The notes under the pieces were generated by a model. It was not told the DNA's origin. It saw only the letters and a program-made list of their open reading frames with translations, and did no database searches. Shown piece by piece: positions 1 to 8,014 of a DNA stretch of 64,000 bases. The stretch covers positions 434,001-498,000 of the forward strand of contig CP138932.1 of the NCBI GenBank assembly GCA_047125605.1, written 5' to 3'. Source of the DNA: JAKVBK01 sp022447275 (GTDB lineage Bacteria > Pseudomonadota > Alphaproteobacteria > Rhodobacterales > Rhodobacteraceae). The position numbers and the translations under genes are program-made. The stretch's first letter is position 1, and each line of letters begins with the position of its first letter.

Positions 1-173
1 CTGCGCTGTTCGGCGGGTGCCTGCGCATGGAAAATCCAACCCAGTCCACCAGCCACGATCGTTGCTGTCACAATGGCGACCACGATGACAGCACAAAAGG
101 CTGCACGGAAAAGGTGCACGGGCGCGGTTTGGCGCAGAAGACGCATAGCGTCGCTCAACTTGATCTCCCGCAT
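1..173 (-). CDS. N-terminus of a membrane protein, cut by window edge
   Basis: A minus-strand reading frame opens with ATG at 173 and runs off the left edge. It begins MREIKLSDAMRLLRQTAPVH and continues into one strongly hydrophobic segment (FCAVIVVAIVTATIVAGGLG), so it encodes the start of an inner-membrane protein with a short cytoplasmic N-terminus. A purine-rich GGGGA stretch lies just upstream of the start. The family cannot be named from about 57 residues. The plus-strand frames over the same bases are antisense and have arginine-rich, unconvincing translations. Confidence 0.55.
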   Translation of the reverse strand, partial: MREIKLSDAMRLLRQTAPVHLFRAAFCAVIVVAIVTATIVAGGLGWIFHAQAPAEQR

Positions 174-539
174 GGTTTTTCCCCACGCCGCTTTTTGGTT
201 GGGCGGCGTACCTGAGCAGAGCAAAAAGATTAGGCACTTCAATCACCGCACACGGTGCGGCCTATCCGCATGCATTACCAGCGAGACAGACTTTGAATGG
301 GTTTTGGGGCGCAATTGGCCCGCCATGGTTGTAGAGGTGCAACGGTTTTACCTAAAAACGGCCGCTTCGAACCCTACGAAACTGATTTCAGGGGCTTTTG
401 GACAGGTCGTAAGAAAGGGGCCACTCGCGAAATACACGCCTCCAAGTGCAAAAGTGCAAGCTGGTTTTGCCAGTATTGCTGAATTCGCACCCTTTCTGTA
501 AGTAACGCTTTCAATTGTGCAGCGGTTGGCAGGCCCTCA
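174..539. other. Intergenic region with a 15-bp palindrome
   Basis: This spacer lies between two divergent genes and should hold both promoters. No convincing gene is visible. At 246-260 there is a perfect inverted repeat, CCGCAC and GTGCGG separated by three bases, which could be an operator or a short hairpin. A 142-residue plus-strand frame across the spacer has no recognisable composition or ribosome site and is treated as chance. Confidence 0.4.
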
Positions 540-1457
540 ATGTCCATTAAACACCTCCGTACCCTCGTTGCTGTTTCGGATCATGAAACCTTCAGCAAGG
601 CCGCCACCGCCGTTTTCCTGACCCATGCAGCCGTCAGCCAGCAGATGCGCCAGTTGGAGGCGGAATGTGGCATTGCCCTGTTTGATCGCAGCAAGCGGAC
701 CCCTCGATTAAATGCTAAGGGCCATGCCCTTGTCGCCCGAGCCCGCGCGCTTCTGCGAGATTACGATGCACTTGTGCCCTCGATCCTCGACGACGCTGCT
801 CTGACGGGCGAGATCACTTTGGGCGCCGTGCCAACGACCCTGACAGGGCTTGTTCCGGTGGCGTTGGCTGGCCTGAAAGAGCGCTGTCCGGATCTTCATC
901 TGCGGCTGCGCCCGGGCTTGACAGGAGCATTGTTGACAGCGCTGGAGCGCCATGAACTTGATGCGGGGCTCGTTTCCCGCCCGTTCCTTGAGCCTGCTGG
1001 GATCACGTTCGAGGACATCGACGTGGAGCCTTTGAAACTCATCGCATCTGAACAAGCTGGTAGTTCTGATCCCGATGAATTGCTGCGTACCCGTCCCTTT
1101 ATCCGGTTCAACAGGGATGCGGTTGTAGGCACACAGATCGAGCATTGGATACAGGCCCGTGGTCTGCGCGTGCGGGAAGCGATGGAACTCGACAATCTGG
1201 ATGCGATCGCAAGCATGGTGCATGCCAATCTGGGCGTCTCGATCGTGCCCGAAGTGGCCGTTTTACCGTTCAATCCGTTGCCTTTACAGTGGCTGCCCCT
1301 TGGGGCAGATGCACCCAGCCGTGCGCTGTGCATTGCCTTTCCCAGTGATACGGCAAAGCGAAGTGTGATCCGCGCGCTACGCGCCGCCCTTTTGCGGGCC
1401 ATCAGCACCCCGGCAGGGCAGGACAAAGATCGCACTTTGGAGGGTGGGGCAGCATGA
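540..1457 (+). CDS. LysR-family transcriptional regulator
   Basis: The 305-residue protein has the normal length and layout of a LysR regulator. An N-terminal winged helix-turn-helix spans about residues 1-60 (MSIKHLRTLVAVSDHETFSK, then the recognition-helix pattern AAVSQQMRQLEAE). A linker helix and a two-lobed effector-binding domain from about residue 90 follow. It overlaps the downstream permease by 4 bp (ATGA), so the two are co-translated and the regulator probably controls the permease. The neighbouring catabolic cluster on the other strand is a second possible target. The ligand cannot be read from the sequence, and the ribosome site before the start is weak. Confidence 0.9.
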   Translation: MSIKHLRTLVAVSDHETFSKAATAVFLTHAAVSQQMRQLEAECGIALFDRSKRTPRLNAKGHALVARARALLRDYDALVPSILDDAALTGEITLGAVPTTLTGLVPVALAGLKERCPDLHLRLRPGLTGALLTALERHELDAGLVSRPFLEPAGITFEDIDVEPLKLIASEQAGSSDPDELLRTRPFIRFNRDAVVGTQIEHWIQARGLRVREAMELDNLDAIASMVHANLGVSIVPEVAVLPFNPLPLQWLPLGADAPSRALCIAFPSDTAKRSVIRALRAALLRAISTPAGQDKDRTLEGGAA

Positions 1458-2197
1458 GCGTTGAAGACATCATATTCGTGGTGCTTGGGGCCGCTGCAGG
1501 TGGCTTCATCAATGGCCTCGCAGGTACAGGTACAGCCTTGTTTGCAATGGGGTTTTATCTGGTTGTGCTGGAGCCCACCAGTGCGGTTGCGATCATATCT
1601 CTGATGACGGTGCTAACGGGGCTGCAAGGCCTATGGGTGGTACGTGCAGAGATCGGAAATGTGCGTCCGCGACTGCTCCGTTTTCTTGTGCCTGGGCTGA
1701 TCGGCGTGCCGATTGGGGTGCAACTCCTCAGCCATGTGGATGCGGATGTCCTGAAGCTGCTCGTTGCAGGTTTGCTGATTTTTTATGGGGGATTTTTTGG
1801 ATTCCGCAAATCTCTGCCGCGATTTGAGCGCCAGACCCCGGTCGTTGACGGCGCGGTCGGCCTGGTGGGCGGGGTGCTGGGTGGGTTGGCCTCCCTGTCG
1901 GGGGCATTGCCCTCAATCTGGTTATCTTTGAGGCCCTGGCCCAAAGCACAAACCCGCGCCGTGCTACAGCCCTACAATATGGGCATTCTGGGCCTGACGG
2001 TTGCTGCACTGGCCTGGAACGGCGCCTACACACCCCAGACTTGGGCGGCATTTTTCGTGACATTGCCCGTCGCCTTGATTTCGGCGCAGATTGGCATTCA
2101 GGTATACAACCGGTTGAGCGACACCCAGTTTCGCCGCACCCTGATTATGCTCTGCCTCGCGCTTGGCGTTGGCATATTGGTGTTCTCTTTCAGCTAA
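1454..2197 (+). CDS. TSUP (TauE/SafE) family anion permease
   Basis: A 247-residue, very hydrophobic protein with about seven to eight predicted membrane spans and a duplicated layout: GGFINGLAGTGTALFAMGFY in the first half and GAVGLVGGVLGGLASLSGAL in the second. These are the glycine-rich repeats of the sulfite exporter TauE/SafE (TSUP) family. Members move sulfite, sulfonates, sulfoacetate or other small organic anions across the inner membrane. The start overlaps the LysR gene by 4 bp. Its 3' end converges with the dicarboxylate cluster only 30 bp away, so it may export a product or import a substrate of that pathway. The substrate is inference. Confidence 0.85.
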   Translation: MSVEDIIFVVLGAAAGGFINGLAGTGTALFAMGFYLVVLEPTSAVAIISLMTVLTGLQGLWVVRAEIGNVRPRLLRFLVPGLIGVPIGVQLLSHVDADVLKLLVAGLLIFYGGFFGFRKSLPRFERQTPVVDGAVGLVGGVLGGLASLSGALPSIWLSLRPWPKAQTRAVLQPYNMGILGLTVAALAWNGAYTPQTWAAFFVTLPVALISAQIGIQVYNRLSDTQFRRTLIMLCLALGVGILVFSFS

Positions 2198-2227
2198 GCC
2201 TATGGCTAGAGGAAGACTTTTCCGCCG

Positions 2228-3790
2228 CTAAAAACGTGGCGCGGCCAGCCCTTCAATGTCCACATTCACACAGGCTGGTTTGCCGGATGCCAAAGCGGCT
2301 TCGAGGGCTTCAGGCAAATCCTCTTGCTTGGTGACATGGGCGCCAAAGCCGCCCATCGCCTGAGCCATCTCATCATAGCGGGCGTCCGACAAGGTGCAGC
2401 TATGGGCGCGCTCTGGACCAAAATCACGCACCTGGATCTGGTGCTCGGCATTCCAGCGCCTGTCGTTGCCAATCACGGCCACGAAGGGCAGCGCTTCGCG
2501 CACCGCTGTTTCAAACTCCATGAAGTGGAAGCCGGCTGTTCCGTCGCCCATAATGGCGATCACGTCAGAGGCCGGTGCGGCGGCCTTTGCGCCGATTGCA
2601 TAAGGAATGCCACCGCCGATGGTGCCTGAAACGCCGTTCACCAGCCTGCGGGGGGCTTCGGTAAGGGCCTGCGCCCATTGGCCAATCTCACCACCGTCGC
2701 ACACAACGATTGGATCGCGCGCCCGCCCGATCAGCGCTTGAACGGCTTCGCACAGGGCAGCTGAGGTGATCTTGCCCCCGGTGGAGGGCGGCGGGGTGAC
2801 CCGCGCGCGGATCAGCGTGTCGACATGGGTGCACCAATCGGAGCGGTCGGGCTGGGGCAGGTGCTGCGCGGCAAGGGCCTGTGCAAGGGCGTGCGCGGGC
2901 GCCTCAATTTGAAATTCTAGCCTGTCGCCGAGGTTGCGCCGCGCGCGGTCGCTCTCTGCCTCCGACGCATGAGCTGTGATCCAACGCGCCTTTGGAAAAA
3001 TGTCGCGTGATCCCATCCCCAGTGAGAAATCCACAGGTTTGCCAATTGTGATCACCAGATCAGATTCTGTGAACGCCTGCGCAATCTGACCAAGAGCTGG
3101 ATCATTGACGCCGCGCGGACTTTCCATGGCCAGAACGGGCGCGTTGAGATGGGTAAGATCTGTGCGGGTGCGGGTCGCTGCCAAGGCGGGGCCGAGAAGT
3201 ATCAAGGGGCGTTTAGCGGCCTCGAGTGCAGCGGCAATGGGGCTTGCGTCTACCGGTGATGGCCGCGGGTTGGTTGCCGGGCCGGGGGCTGCTGCCTCTT
3301 GCACCAGAATGTCGGCGGGCAGGGCCAAGTGAACGGGGCCGGGCTGGCCGCTGCGCGCCAGATCTAAGGCGGTGCGCAGGTCTTGCCCGATGGTGTCCGG
3401 ATCGGTGAGCCGGGCGGACAGTTTCGTCAGGCTGCGTGTCAGCGCGGGCTGATCCATTTCCTGAAAGGCTCCGCGGCCATCTGCGGCAACAGGGCTGTCG
3501 CCCGACAGCAGCAGGAGCGGTGTCTGGGAGGCCCGGCTGGTGATGAGCGGAGCAATCCCATTGCCAAGGCCGGATCCGGCTGTGAGCAGGGCAACCCCCA
3601 CCTTTCCGCTGATTTGAGCATAGCCTTCTGCCATGAAGCCCGCAGCGCCTTCATGGCGGGTGTGAATGATGCGCAGGCGCGCATCAAGCGCTGCATCATA
3701 GACTGGCATGATCTGATTGCCGCTCAGGGAAAAGAGGATGCTCTGACCATCTTCGGCAAGCATCTGAGCAAGAATATCCGCTCCACGCAT
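2228..3790 (-). CDS. Thiamine diphosphate-dependent enzyme, acetolactate synthase-like
   Basis: The 520-residue protein has the three-domain architecture of the acetolactate synthase/benzoylformate decarboxylase superfamily. The N-terminal domain carries the catalytic glutamate in RHEGAAGFMAEGYA (about residues 46-59). The C-terminal domain carries the diphosphate/magnesium motif, starting GDGTAGFHFMEFE and ending at GND about 27 residues later. It is slightly short for a true acetolactate synthase, and no small regulatory subunit is nearby, so a catabolic decarboxylase or carboligase is more likely than branched-chain amino-acid synthesis. It is the last gene of the minus-strand run, and its ATG overlaps the previous stop (TGATG). 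The substrate, probably a 2-oxo acid, is unknown. Confidence 0.85.
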   Translation of the reverse strand: MRGADILAQMLAEDGQSILFSLSGNQIMPVYDAALDARLRIIHTRHEGAAGFMAEGYAQISGKVGVALLTAGSGLGNGIAPLITSRASQTPLLLLSGDSPVAADGRGAFQEMDQPALTRSLTKLSARLTDPDTIGQDLRTALDLARSGQPGPVHLALPADILVQEAAAPGPATNPRPSPVDASPIAAALEAAKRPLILLGPALAATRTRTDLTHLNAPVLAMESPRGVNDPALGQIAQAFTESDLVITIGKPVDFSLGMGSRDIFPKARWITAHASEAESDRARRNLGDRLEFQIEAPAHALAQALAAQHLPQPDRSDWCTHVDTLIRARVTPPPSTGGKITSAALCEAVQALIGRARDPIVVCDGGEIGQWAQALTEAPRRLVNGVSGTIGGGIPYAIGAKAAAPASDVIAIMGDGTAGFHFMEFETAVREALPFVAVIGNDRRWNAEHQIQVRDFGPERAHSCTLSDARYDEMAQAMGGFGAHVTKQEDLPEALEAALASGKPACVNVDIEGLAAPRF

Positions 3791-4455
3791 CAGATCACCT
3801 CATCGCCACGATTGTCTGTTTCGCCATAGCGCTTGAGAGTGGCGGGCCGGGTGCCTTCATAGAGCTTATCGATGTTCTGCGCGATCTTGGCATTTTCGCG
3901 CTCAAACAGGCAGTTGCCATCAAGATCAGAGGCCACAATGAATGGCCCCATGCGATTGCAGCGGATCACCCACATGGCCTGAGCCAAGCCCAGTTCTGCA
4001 TTCCAGTGCACCGCTTCCACCTTTTCAACCCCGCGCCCAAGCAGAGCACCCGTACCGTAGCCGACAGTCGAAAGATAGACCGCGCCATTGGGGACGAAAT
4101 ATTCTTTGTAGTCTTTGGAGGACATGCCTCCTTTGCCAATGATCAGCTTTGCGCCTGTCTTGGCGATCCACTCGGGCAACCATTTGGCAAAGCGGAAGGA
4201 TGCGGTTGCCGTGACCGCACCCATATCAAAACTGCCGTCTTCGCGAATGGTTGCCGCCGGGGAGCAGTGAAAGTTGGCGGCGCTGTCGCGGGGCAGTTCC
4301 ATCGGGATATTGGCCCGCGCCTCAAGGGCGCGCATGTAGACGCCCTCACGGGCCGTGTACATCAACCCATCAAGATAGACGATATCGCCCAGACGCAAGT
4401 TCGCGGTGGCTTCGGGTGTGGGGGTGGTCGACAGGCGCAGTTCTCTGACGGTCAT
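3790..4455 (-). CDS. Class I fumarase/tartrate dehydratase-type beta subunit
   Basis: The 221-residue protein matches the C-terminal (beta) domain of two-subunit class I hydro-lyases such as fumarase and L-tartrate dehydratase TtdB. Visible family features are the swivelling-domain start LRLGDIVYLDGLMYTARE, then IGKGGMSS and the GAVYLSTVGYGTGALLGRGV region. It is encoded directly after the alpha subunit with a 4-bp ATGA overlap, and both subunits are needed for the [4Fe-4S] lyase. The reaction is addition or removal of water on an unsaturated dicarboxylate. The exact substrate (fumarate, tartrate, mesaconate or another analogue) cannot be decided from sequence. Confidence 0.87.
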   Translation of the reverse strand: MTVRELRLSTTPTPEATANLRLGDIVYLDGLMYTAREGVYMRALEARANIPMELPRDSAANFHCSPAATIREDGSFDMGAVTATASFRFAKWLPEWIAKTGAKLIIGKGGMSSKDYKEYFVPNGAVYLSTVGYGTGALLGRGVEKVEAVHWNAELGLAQAMWVIRCNRMGPFIVASDLDGNCLFERENAKIAQNIDKLYEGTRPATLKRYGETDNRGDEVI

Positions 4456-5408
4456 TCGGCGGCCTCCTGCTGGATCGGCCAGTCCACCGTTTCGCGCCTT
4501 TGGTAGGGGGTGAACCAGTTTGGATCGGTGCGCTGTTCAACGCGCCCATCCCCGTAGATCCGGGCCACGGCGCGGCGTGAGGACAGACAAAACGCATGGA
4601 CTGACATGGGCAGGCCGCCCGTGTGGCAGTAGCCAACCTCGATATGGCAATCGATCACCATGTTCTTGCCGACAAACCCCATCGCCCCCATGCCGATGGA
4701 ATTGCCCAATTCCTTGAAGTCTTCTTCCAGCTCAGCGATGCGGGGATCGGAGTTGCGACTGCCCACAACGCGCAGGGTCGAGGCGCGTTTTCCCAGATTC
4801 ATGCAAATATCCTTGGAGCCGCCCAGCCCGATTCCGATGATTGCGGGCTGACAGGCAAGGCCGCGTTTTCCGAAGGCCACGAGACTGTCGAGGTAGAAGC
4901 GCTTGATCCCTTCAATCCCGTCAGAGGGAAAGAGCATCCTGTAATCCGTGCCAAAAAGCCCCCCTTTGTGGACGGTGATCAGATCTATCCAATCGCCTTC
5001 GGGCTCGAACCCGTATTCGATCTCGGGGGCGCCGATGCCCACGTTGTTGTCATGATCTGTGCGCCACAGCGGGTGCACGCGGTTGGGCCGCAGGGGCACG
5101 CCGTTTGTGGCCTCGGCCGTGGCGCGCCGCAGGGCTGTCTCAAGCGCGCACATCCCCCCCTCCACAATGGCTTCATTGCCCAGCTTCACAAACCAGCGCG
5201 GCACGCCCGTATCCCCGCACATGGCGCGGCGGTCTTCTTTGGCGGCGGCGTAATTGTCGAGCATGGCCTGCAACACGAAGGAGGACAGGTCGCCGTCCTC
5301 TGTGGCGGCTGCGGCCTTCAGCCCGTCAAGGTAGTCCTCCGGGATTTCAATGGCAGCCTTGTCCATCAGGCTGCGCGCGGTGCTTTGGATCAACTCAATC
5401 GGGATCAT
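4452..5408 (-). CDS. Class I fumarase/tartrate dehydratase-type alpha subunit
   Basis: The 318-residue protein is the catalytic alpha subunit of a class I [4Fe-4S] hydro-lyase (TtdA/fumarase N-terminal family). Candidate cluster ligands are the cysteines in MCGDTGVPRW (near residue 84), GSKDICMNLG (near 200) and EVGYCHTGGL (near 265), spaced as in the family. It lies about 120 bp downstream of the flavoprotein subunit and overlaps the beta subunit by 4 bp. Placement after a succinate dehydrogenase-like complex suggests it hydrates the product of that complex. The oxygen-labile cluster is expected to need iron-sulfur assembly. Confidence 0.88.
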   Translation of the reverse strand: MIPIELIQSTARSLMDKAAIEIPEDYLDGLKAAAATEDGDLSSFVLQAMLDNYAAAKEDRRAMCGDTGVPRWFVKLGNEAIVEGGMCALETALRRATAEATNGVPLRPNRVHPLWRTDHDNNVGIGAPEIEYGFEPEGDWIDLITVHKGGLFGTDYRMLFPSDGIEGIKRFYLDSLVAFGKRGLACQPAIIGIGLGGSKDICMNLGKRASTLRVVGSRNSDPRIAELEEDFKELGNSIGMGAMGFVGKNMVIDCHIEVGYCHTGGLPMSVHAFCLSSRRAVARIYGDGRVEQRTDPNWFTPYQRRETVDWPIQQEAAE

Positions 5409-5526
5409 ATGAGGCTCTGGCGTTTGGGGGCGGTGGGGCTGGTTTTCCCCGGTTTCGGCAGGGGCAGCGCGGCGGTTTTATGCGCGGAGGCTTTATGAGC
5501 GGAGGGTGAAGGGACGGGTGCCTGTC

Positions 5527-7287
5527 TCATTGGGCGGCAACGAGGCTTTCGGGTGCGCCTTCCGGCAAGATCGTTTCGCCGGGCCTGACGATAGAGAAGG
5601 CCACGGGCGCCGTCTGGACATCGAGGTGATCGCCTCGCTGTTGCACACGGGTGTACTGGCTGTCTTCCAGCGCGCCGGCGCCCGGGAAATCCTCGCGGAA
5701 ATGCGCGCCGCGGGAGTTTTCCCGCGCCAAGGCGGCGTGGGTGATCACCTTGGAGATGTCCAGCAAAGAGCGGAGGTTCAGCCAGTCATGCCACGTCAGG
5801 TTAAAGGCGCGGGCATCGCCTGCCACGCCCAACTCCATGCTCTGCTGACACAGCTCGTCGAGCTGGGACAGAGCAGTCTGCATCCCCTGTTGCGTGCGCA
5901 TGACACCAACGCCTTCCCACATGACCTCCTGCAGCGCTGTGCGGACGGGGTGAATGGGGGCAACGGGGCGGCTGAACGGGTGACAGGCGCGAGCCAGCTC
6001 TGCGGCCAGGATCTCCGTGTCGGGCTCCCTGAGGGCGCCCATCTGGCGGATATCTGCGCCAATTGTATCCCCTGCGATGCCGCCGAACACCGTTGAGTTC
6101 GCGACACCGTTGCCGCCAAGGCGGTTTGCCCCGTGGGCACCACCTGCATCCTCGCCTGCCACATAGAGCCCTTCCATGGCGGTACGGGTGTCTACATCGA
6201 CGACAACGCCACCCATGAAGTAATGGGCCGTGGGCACCACCTCGACGGTGCCGCCTGCCAGATCAAAGCCGCAATCGGCGCAGCGTTTGACCATCCCCTT
6301 GAACTTCTGGGCCACCCATTCACGCCCGAGATGGGCCATGGAAATGAACACGCCCTCCCGTTCGGGATCGTTGGTTTTGCGCATTTCCGCATAGATCGCC
6401 CGGCTGACCACGTCACGGGTGGCGCGCTCGCCCTTGGCGTCATAGTCGAACATGAAGCGGTGGCCTGCGTGGTTGAGCAACTGTCCCCCTGCGCCGCGCA
6501 GGCCTTCCTCGAGGACTGTGCCGGTCATGCGTGTATGGGGGCCTGCCAGCAGACCGGTGGGGTGAAACTGCACCATCTCCATGTCGCGCAGGGGCAGGCC
6601 CACACGCAATGCCATGGCCAGCCCATCCATCGACTTATCGCCGGAGGGGGTGTGGTACTTGTACATTGAGGGCCCGCCCCCCGTGGCCATCAACACGGTT
6701 TTCGCCCGTACAAGGCAAAAGCGCCCGCTGCGCATGTTGATCATCAGAACGCCGGCCAGTGCAGCGCCATCGCGGGTTGGGATCAGGCCGATTGCCCGAT
6801 GTTCCTGAAGCCGTTCAATGGGGCGCGAGAGCACCTGCTCCATCAGCCTGTTGATGATTTCGATGCCGGTGAGATCACCCTTGTGCACGGTCCGGTCGGC
6901 GGTTTGACCCGCAAAGGCCTTTTGGTGCAGGGTGCCATCGCTGTTGCGATCGAAAAAGCAGCCAAGCTCGTTCTCCAATTCGCGGATACGCACCACCGCT
7001 TGTTCGCAGAGGCGCCAGGCCATGTCCTGATCGGGCAGCCATTTGCCGCCATTAATCGTATCCATGAAGTGGCGCTCAACGGTGTCGCCCCCCCCGAGCG
7101 CCACGTTGTAGCCGCCCTGCACCATCCGGGTGCAGCCGGATTTGCCCACAAGCCCCTTAACCGCGATCGTGATCCGCGTGCCTTCCGGGGCAGATTGCTG
7201 CGCATGGAGCGCTGCAAACAGGCCCGCGCCCCCACTGCCAAGGATCAGGATGTCTGTGTCATGACGATCAAGCTCTGGGTGGGTCAT
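5527..7287 (-). CDS. Succinate dehydrogenase/fumarate reductase-like flavoprotein subunit
   Basis: An FAD-dependent dehydrogenase subunit of about 586 residues. The start at 7287 (MTHPELDRHDTDIL) is chosen because AGAGG lies five bases ahead; an upstream in-frame ATG at 7326 has no such site. The FAD dinucleotide fold is ILILGSGGAGLFAALHA. A GCTRMVQGGYNVALG segment follows, resembling the flavin-linkage region of SdhA/FrdA. The substrate-domain pattern GERATRDVVSRAI carries the conserved catalytic arginines, and HGANRLGGNG is the classic C-terminal FAD motif. With the three upstream genes it makes a membrane-bound quinone-linked complex. The substrate is likely a succinate-like dicarboxylate. 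The housekeeping sdh operon is not linked here, so this is probably a dedicated paralogue. Confidence 0.88.
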   Translation of the reverse strand: MTHPELDRHDTDILILGSGGAGLFAALHAQQSAPEGTRITIAVKGLVGKSGCTRMVQGGYNVALGGGDTVERHFMDTINGGKWLPDQDMAWRLCEQAVVRIRELENELGCFFDRNSDGTLHQKAFAGQTADRTVHKGDLTGIEIINRLMEQVLSRPIERLQEHRAIGLIPTRDGAALAGVLMINMRSGRFCLVRAKTVLMATGGGPSMYKYHTPSGDKSMDGLAMALRVGLPLRDMEMVQFHPTGLLAGPHTRMTGTVLEEGLRGAGGQLLNHAGHRFMFDYDAKGERATRDVVSRAIYAEMRKTNDPEREGVFISMAHLGREWVAQKFKGMVKRCADCGFDLAGGTVEVVPTAHYFMGGVVVDVDTRTAMEGLYVAGEDAGGAHGANRLGGNGVANSTVFGGIAGDTIGADIRQMGALREPDTEILAAELARACHPFSRPVAPIHPVRTALQEVMWEGVGVMRTQQGMQTALSQLDELCQQSMELGVAGDARAFNLTWHDWLNLRSLLDISKVITHAALARENSRGAHFREDFPGAGALEDSQYTRVQQRGDHLDVQTAPVAFSIVRPGETILPEGAPESLVAAQ

Positions 7288-7336
7288 ACGGGCCTCTGAC
7301 ACATGGCGGGGCAGGGGCGGGTGCAAGAACGCGCCA

Positions 7337-7679
7337 TCAGACAGCGCGCAACAGGAAAAGGGTTGCGACCAACAGCGACAGGGCCGTTGCCCCGGCGGCG
7401 AGCGTTTTCTGCGGGGCGCTCCAAGGAAGAAATTCCAGCGCCATCAGCCGCAGACCACCGAAGCAATGCACGGCCAGCAGGAACACGAGGCCGAACTCAG
7501 CCAATTTGACCGCGGGCAAACCGGTGAGCGCGAGAAAACGCATCGAGGCGCGCGGGATCGGTCAAGGCAAGGGACAGCACATAGAAATGCAGGGGCAGAA
7601 ACAGCGCCAGCCCCAACCCCGACAGGCGGTGGAGGATAAAGGCCAGCCACAGCGGATGTGCGCGCGCGGGCCGTTTCAT
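7337..7679 (-). pseudogene. Succinate dehydrogenase membrane anchor, split by an apparent +1 frameshift
   Basis: Translation from ATG at 7679 (MKRPARAHPLWLAFILHRLS) gives the cytochrome b556-type HRLSG motif and the first membrane helix, ending LTDPARLDAF. The frame then drifts into nonsense. The other two helices (LAEFGLVFLLAVHCFGGLRL and ALSLLVATLFLLRAV) continue without a gap in the adjacent frame to the stop at 7337. The frames meet at a GCGTTTTCTC stretch near 7540; removing one T joins them into a normal three-helix anchor of about 113 residues. It overlaps the previous anchor gene by 4 bp. Either a sequencing error, a real inactivating mutation, or two coupled pieces (an ATG occurs exactly at the junction). 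Confidence 0.75.
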
Positions 7680-8014
7680 GCGGGGCCTGCCACGGTCACT
7701 GCAAAGACTGCACGCAATCCAAGCGTGATAAGGCCCAGCCCAACCGCCCAGCCCAGGAGGGAAAGTGCGCGCCCCTGCAGGCCCAACCATTCCTGAGCGA
7801 TTGTGCGCAGGCCGATGGCGCCGTGCACGCCGGCCGCGACGACGAAGCCACCGTAAAACAACATCCAAGGGAGCGATCCTTGCGTTCGCCCAAGGATATC
7901 CTGCGCGCTGAGCCCGCTCTGGATGACGTAGATCATCCCGCCCAGATGCACGAGGACAAACGGCGCCATCAACAGGGCCGAGAGGCGTTGGGCCATGTAC
8001 AGCCTGAGGTCCAT
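7676..8014 (-). CDS. Succinate dehydrogenase-like membrane anchor subunit
   Basis: A 112-residue protein starting MDLRLYMAQRLSALLMAPFV at 8014, where its ATG overlaps the stop of the iron-sulfur subunit gene (TAATG). It has three hydrophobic helices, around residues 10-30, 50-75 and 85-110. The QRLSALLMAPFVLVH pattern and a histidine in VVAAGVHGAIGL resemble haem-binding anchors of succinate:quinone oxidoreductases. It would hold the catalytic subunits on the membrane and pass electrons to quinone. A longer frame reaching to 8137 is antisense-like and not used. Confidence 0.78.
   Translation of the reverse strand: MDLRLYMAQRLSALLMAPFVLVHLGGMIYVIQSGLSAQDILGRTQGSLPWMLFYGGFVVAAGVHGAIGLRTIAQEWLGLQGRALSLLGWAVGLGLITLGLRAVFAVTVAGPA

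Noticed and set aside
73..501. A 142-codon plus-strand frame over the first membrane gene and spacer
   Set aside because: It is antisense to the membrane protein, arginine-rich at the start and has no ribosome site.
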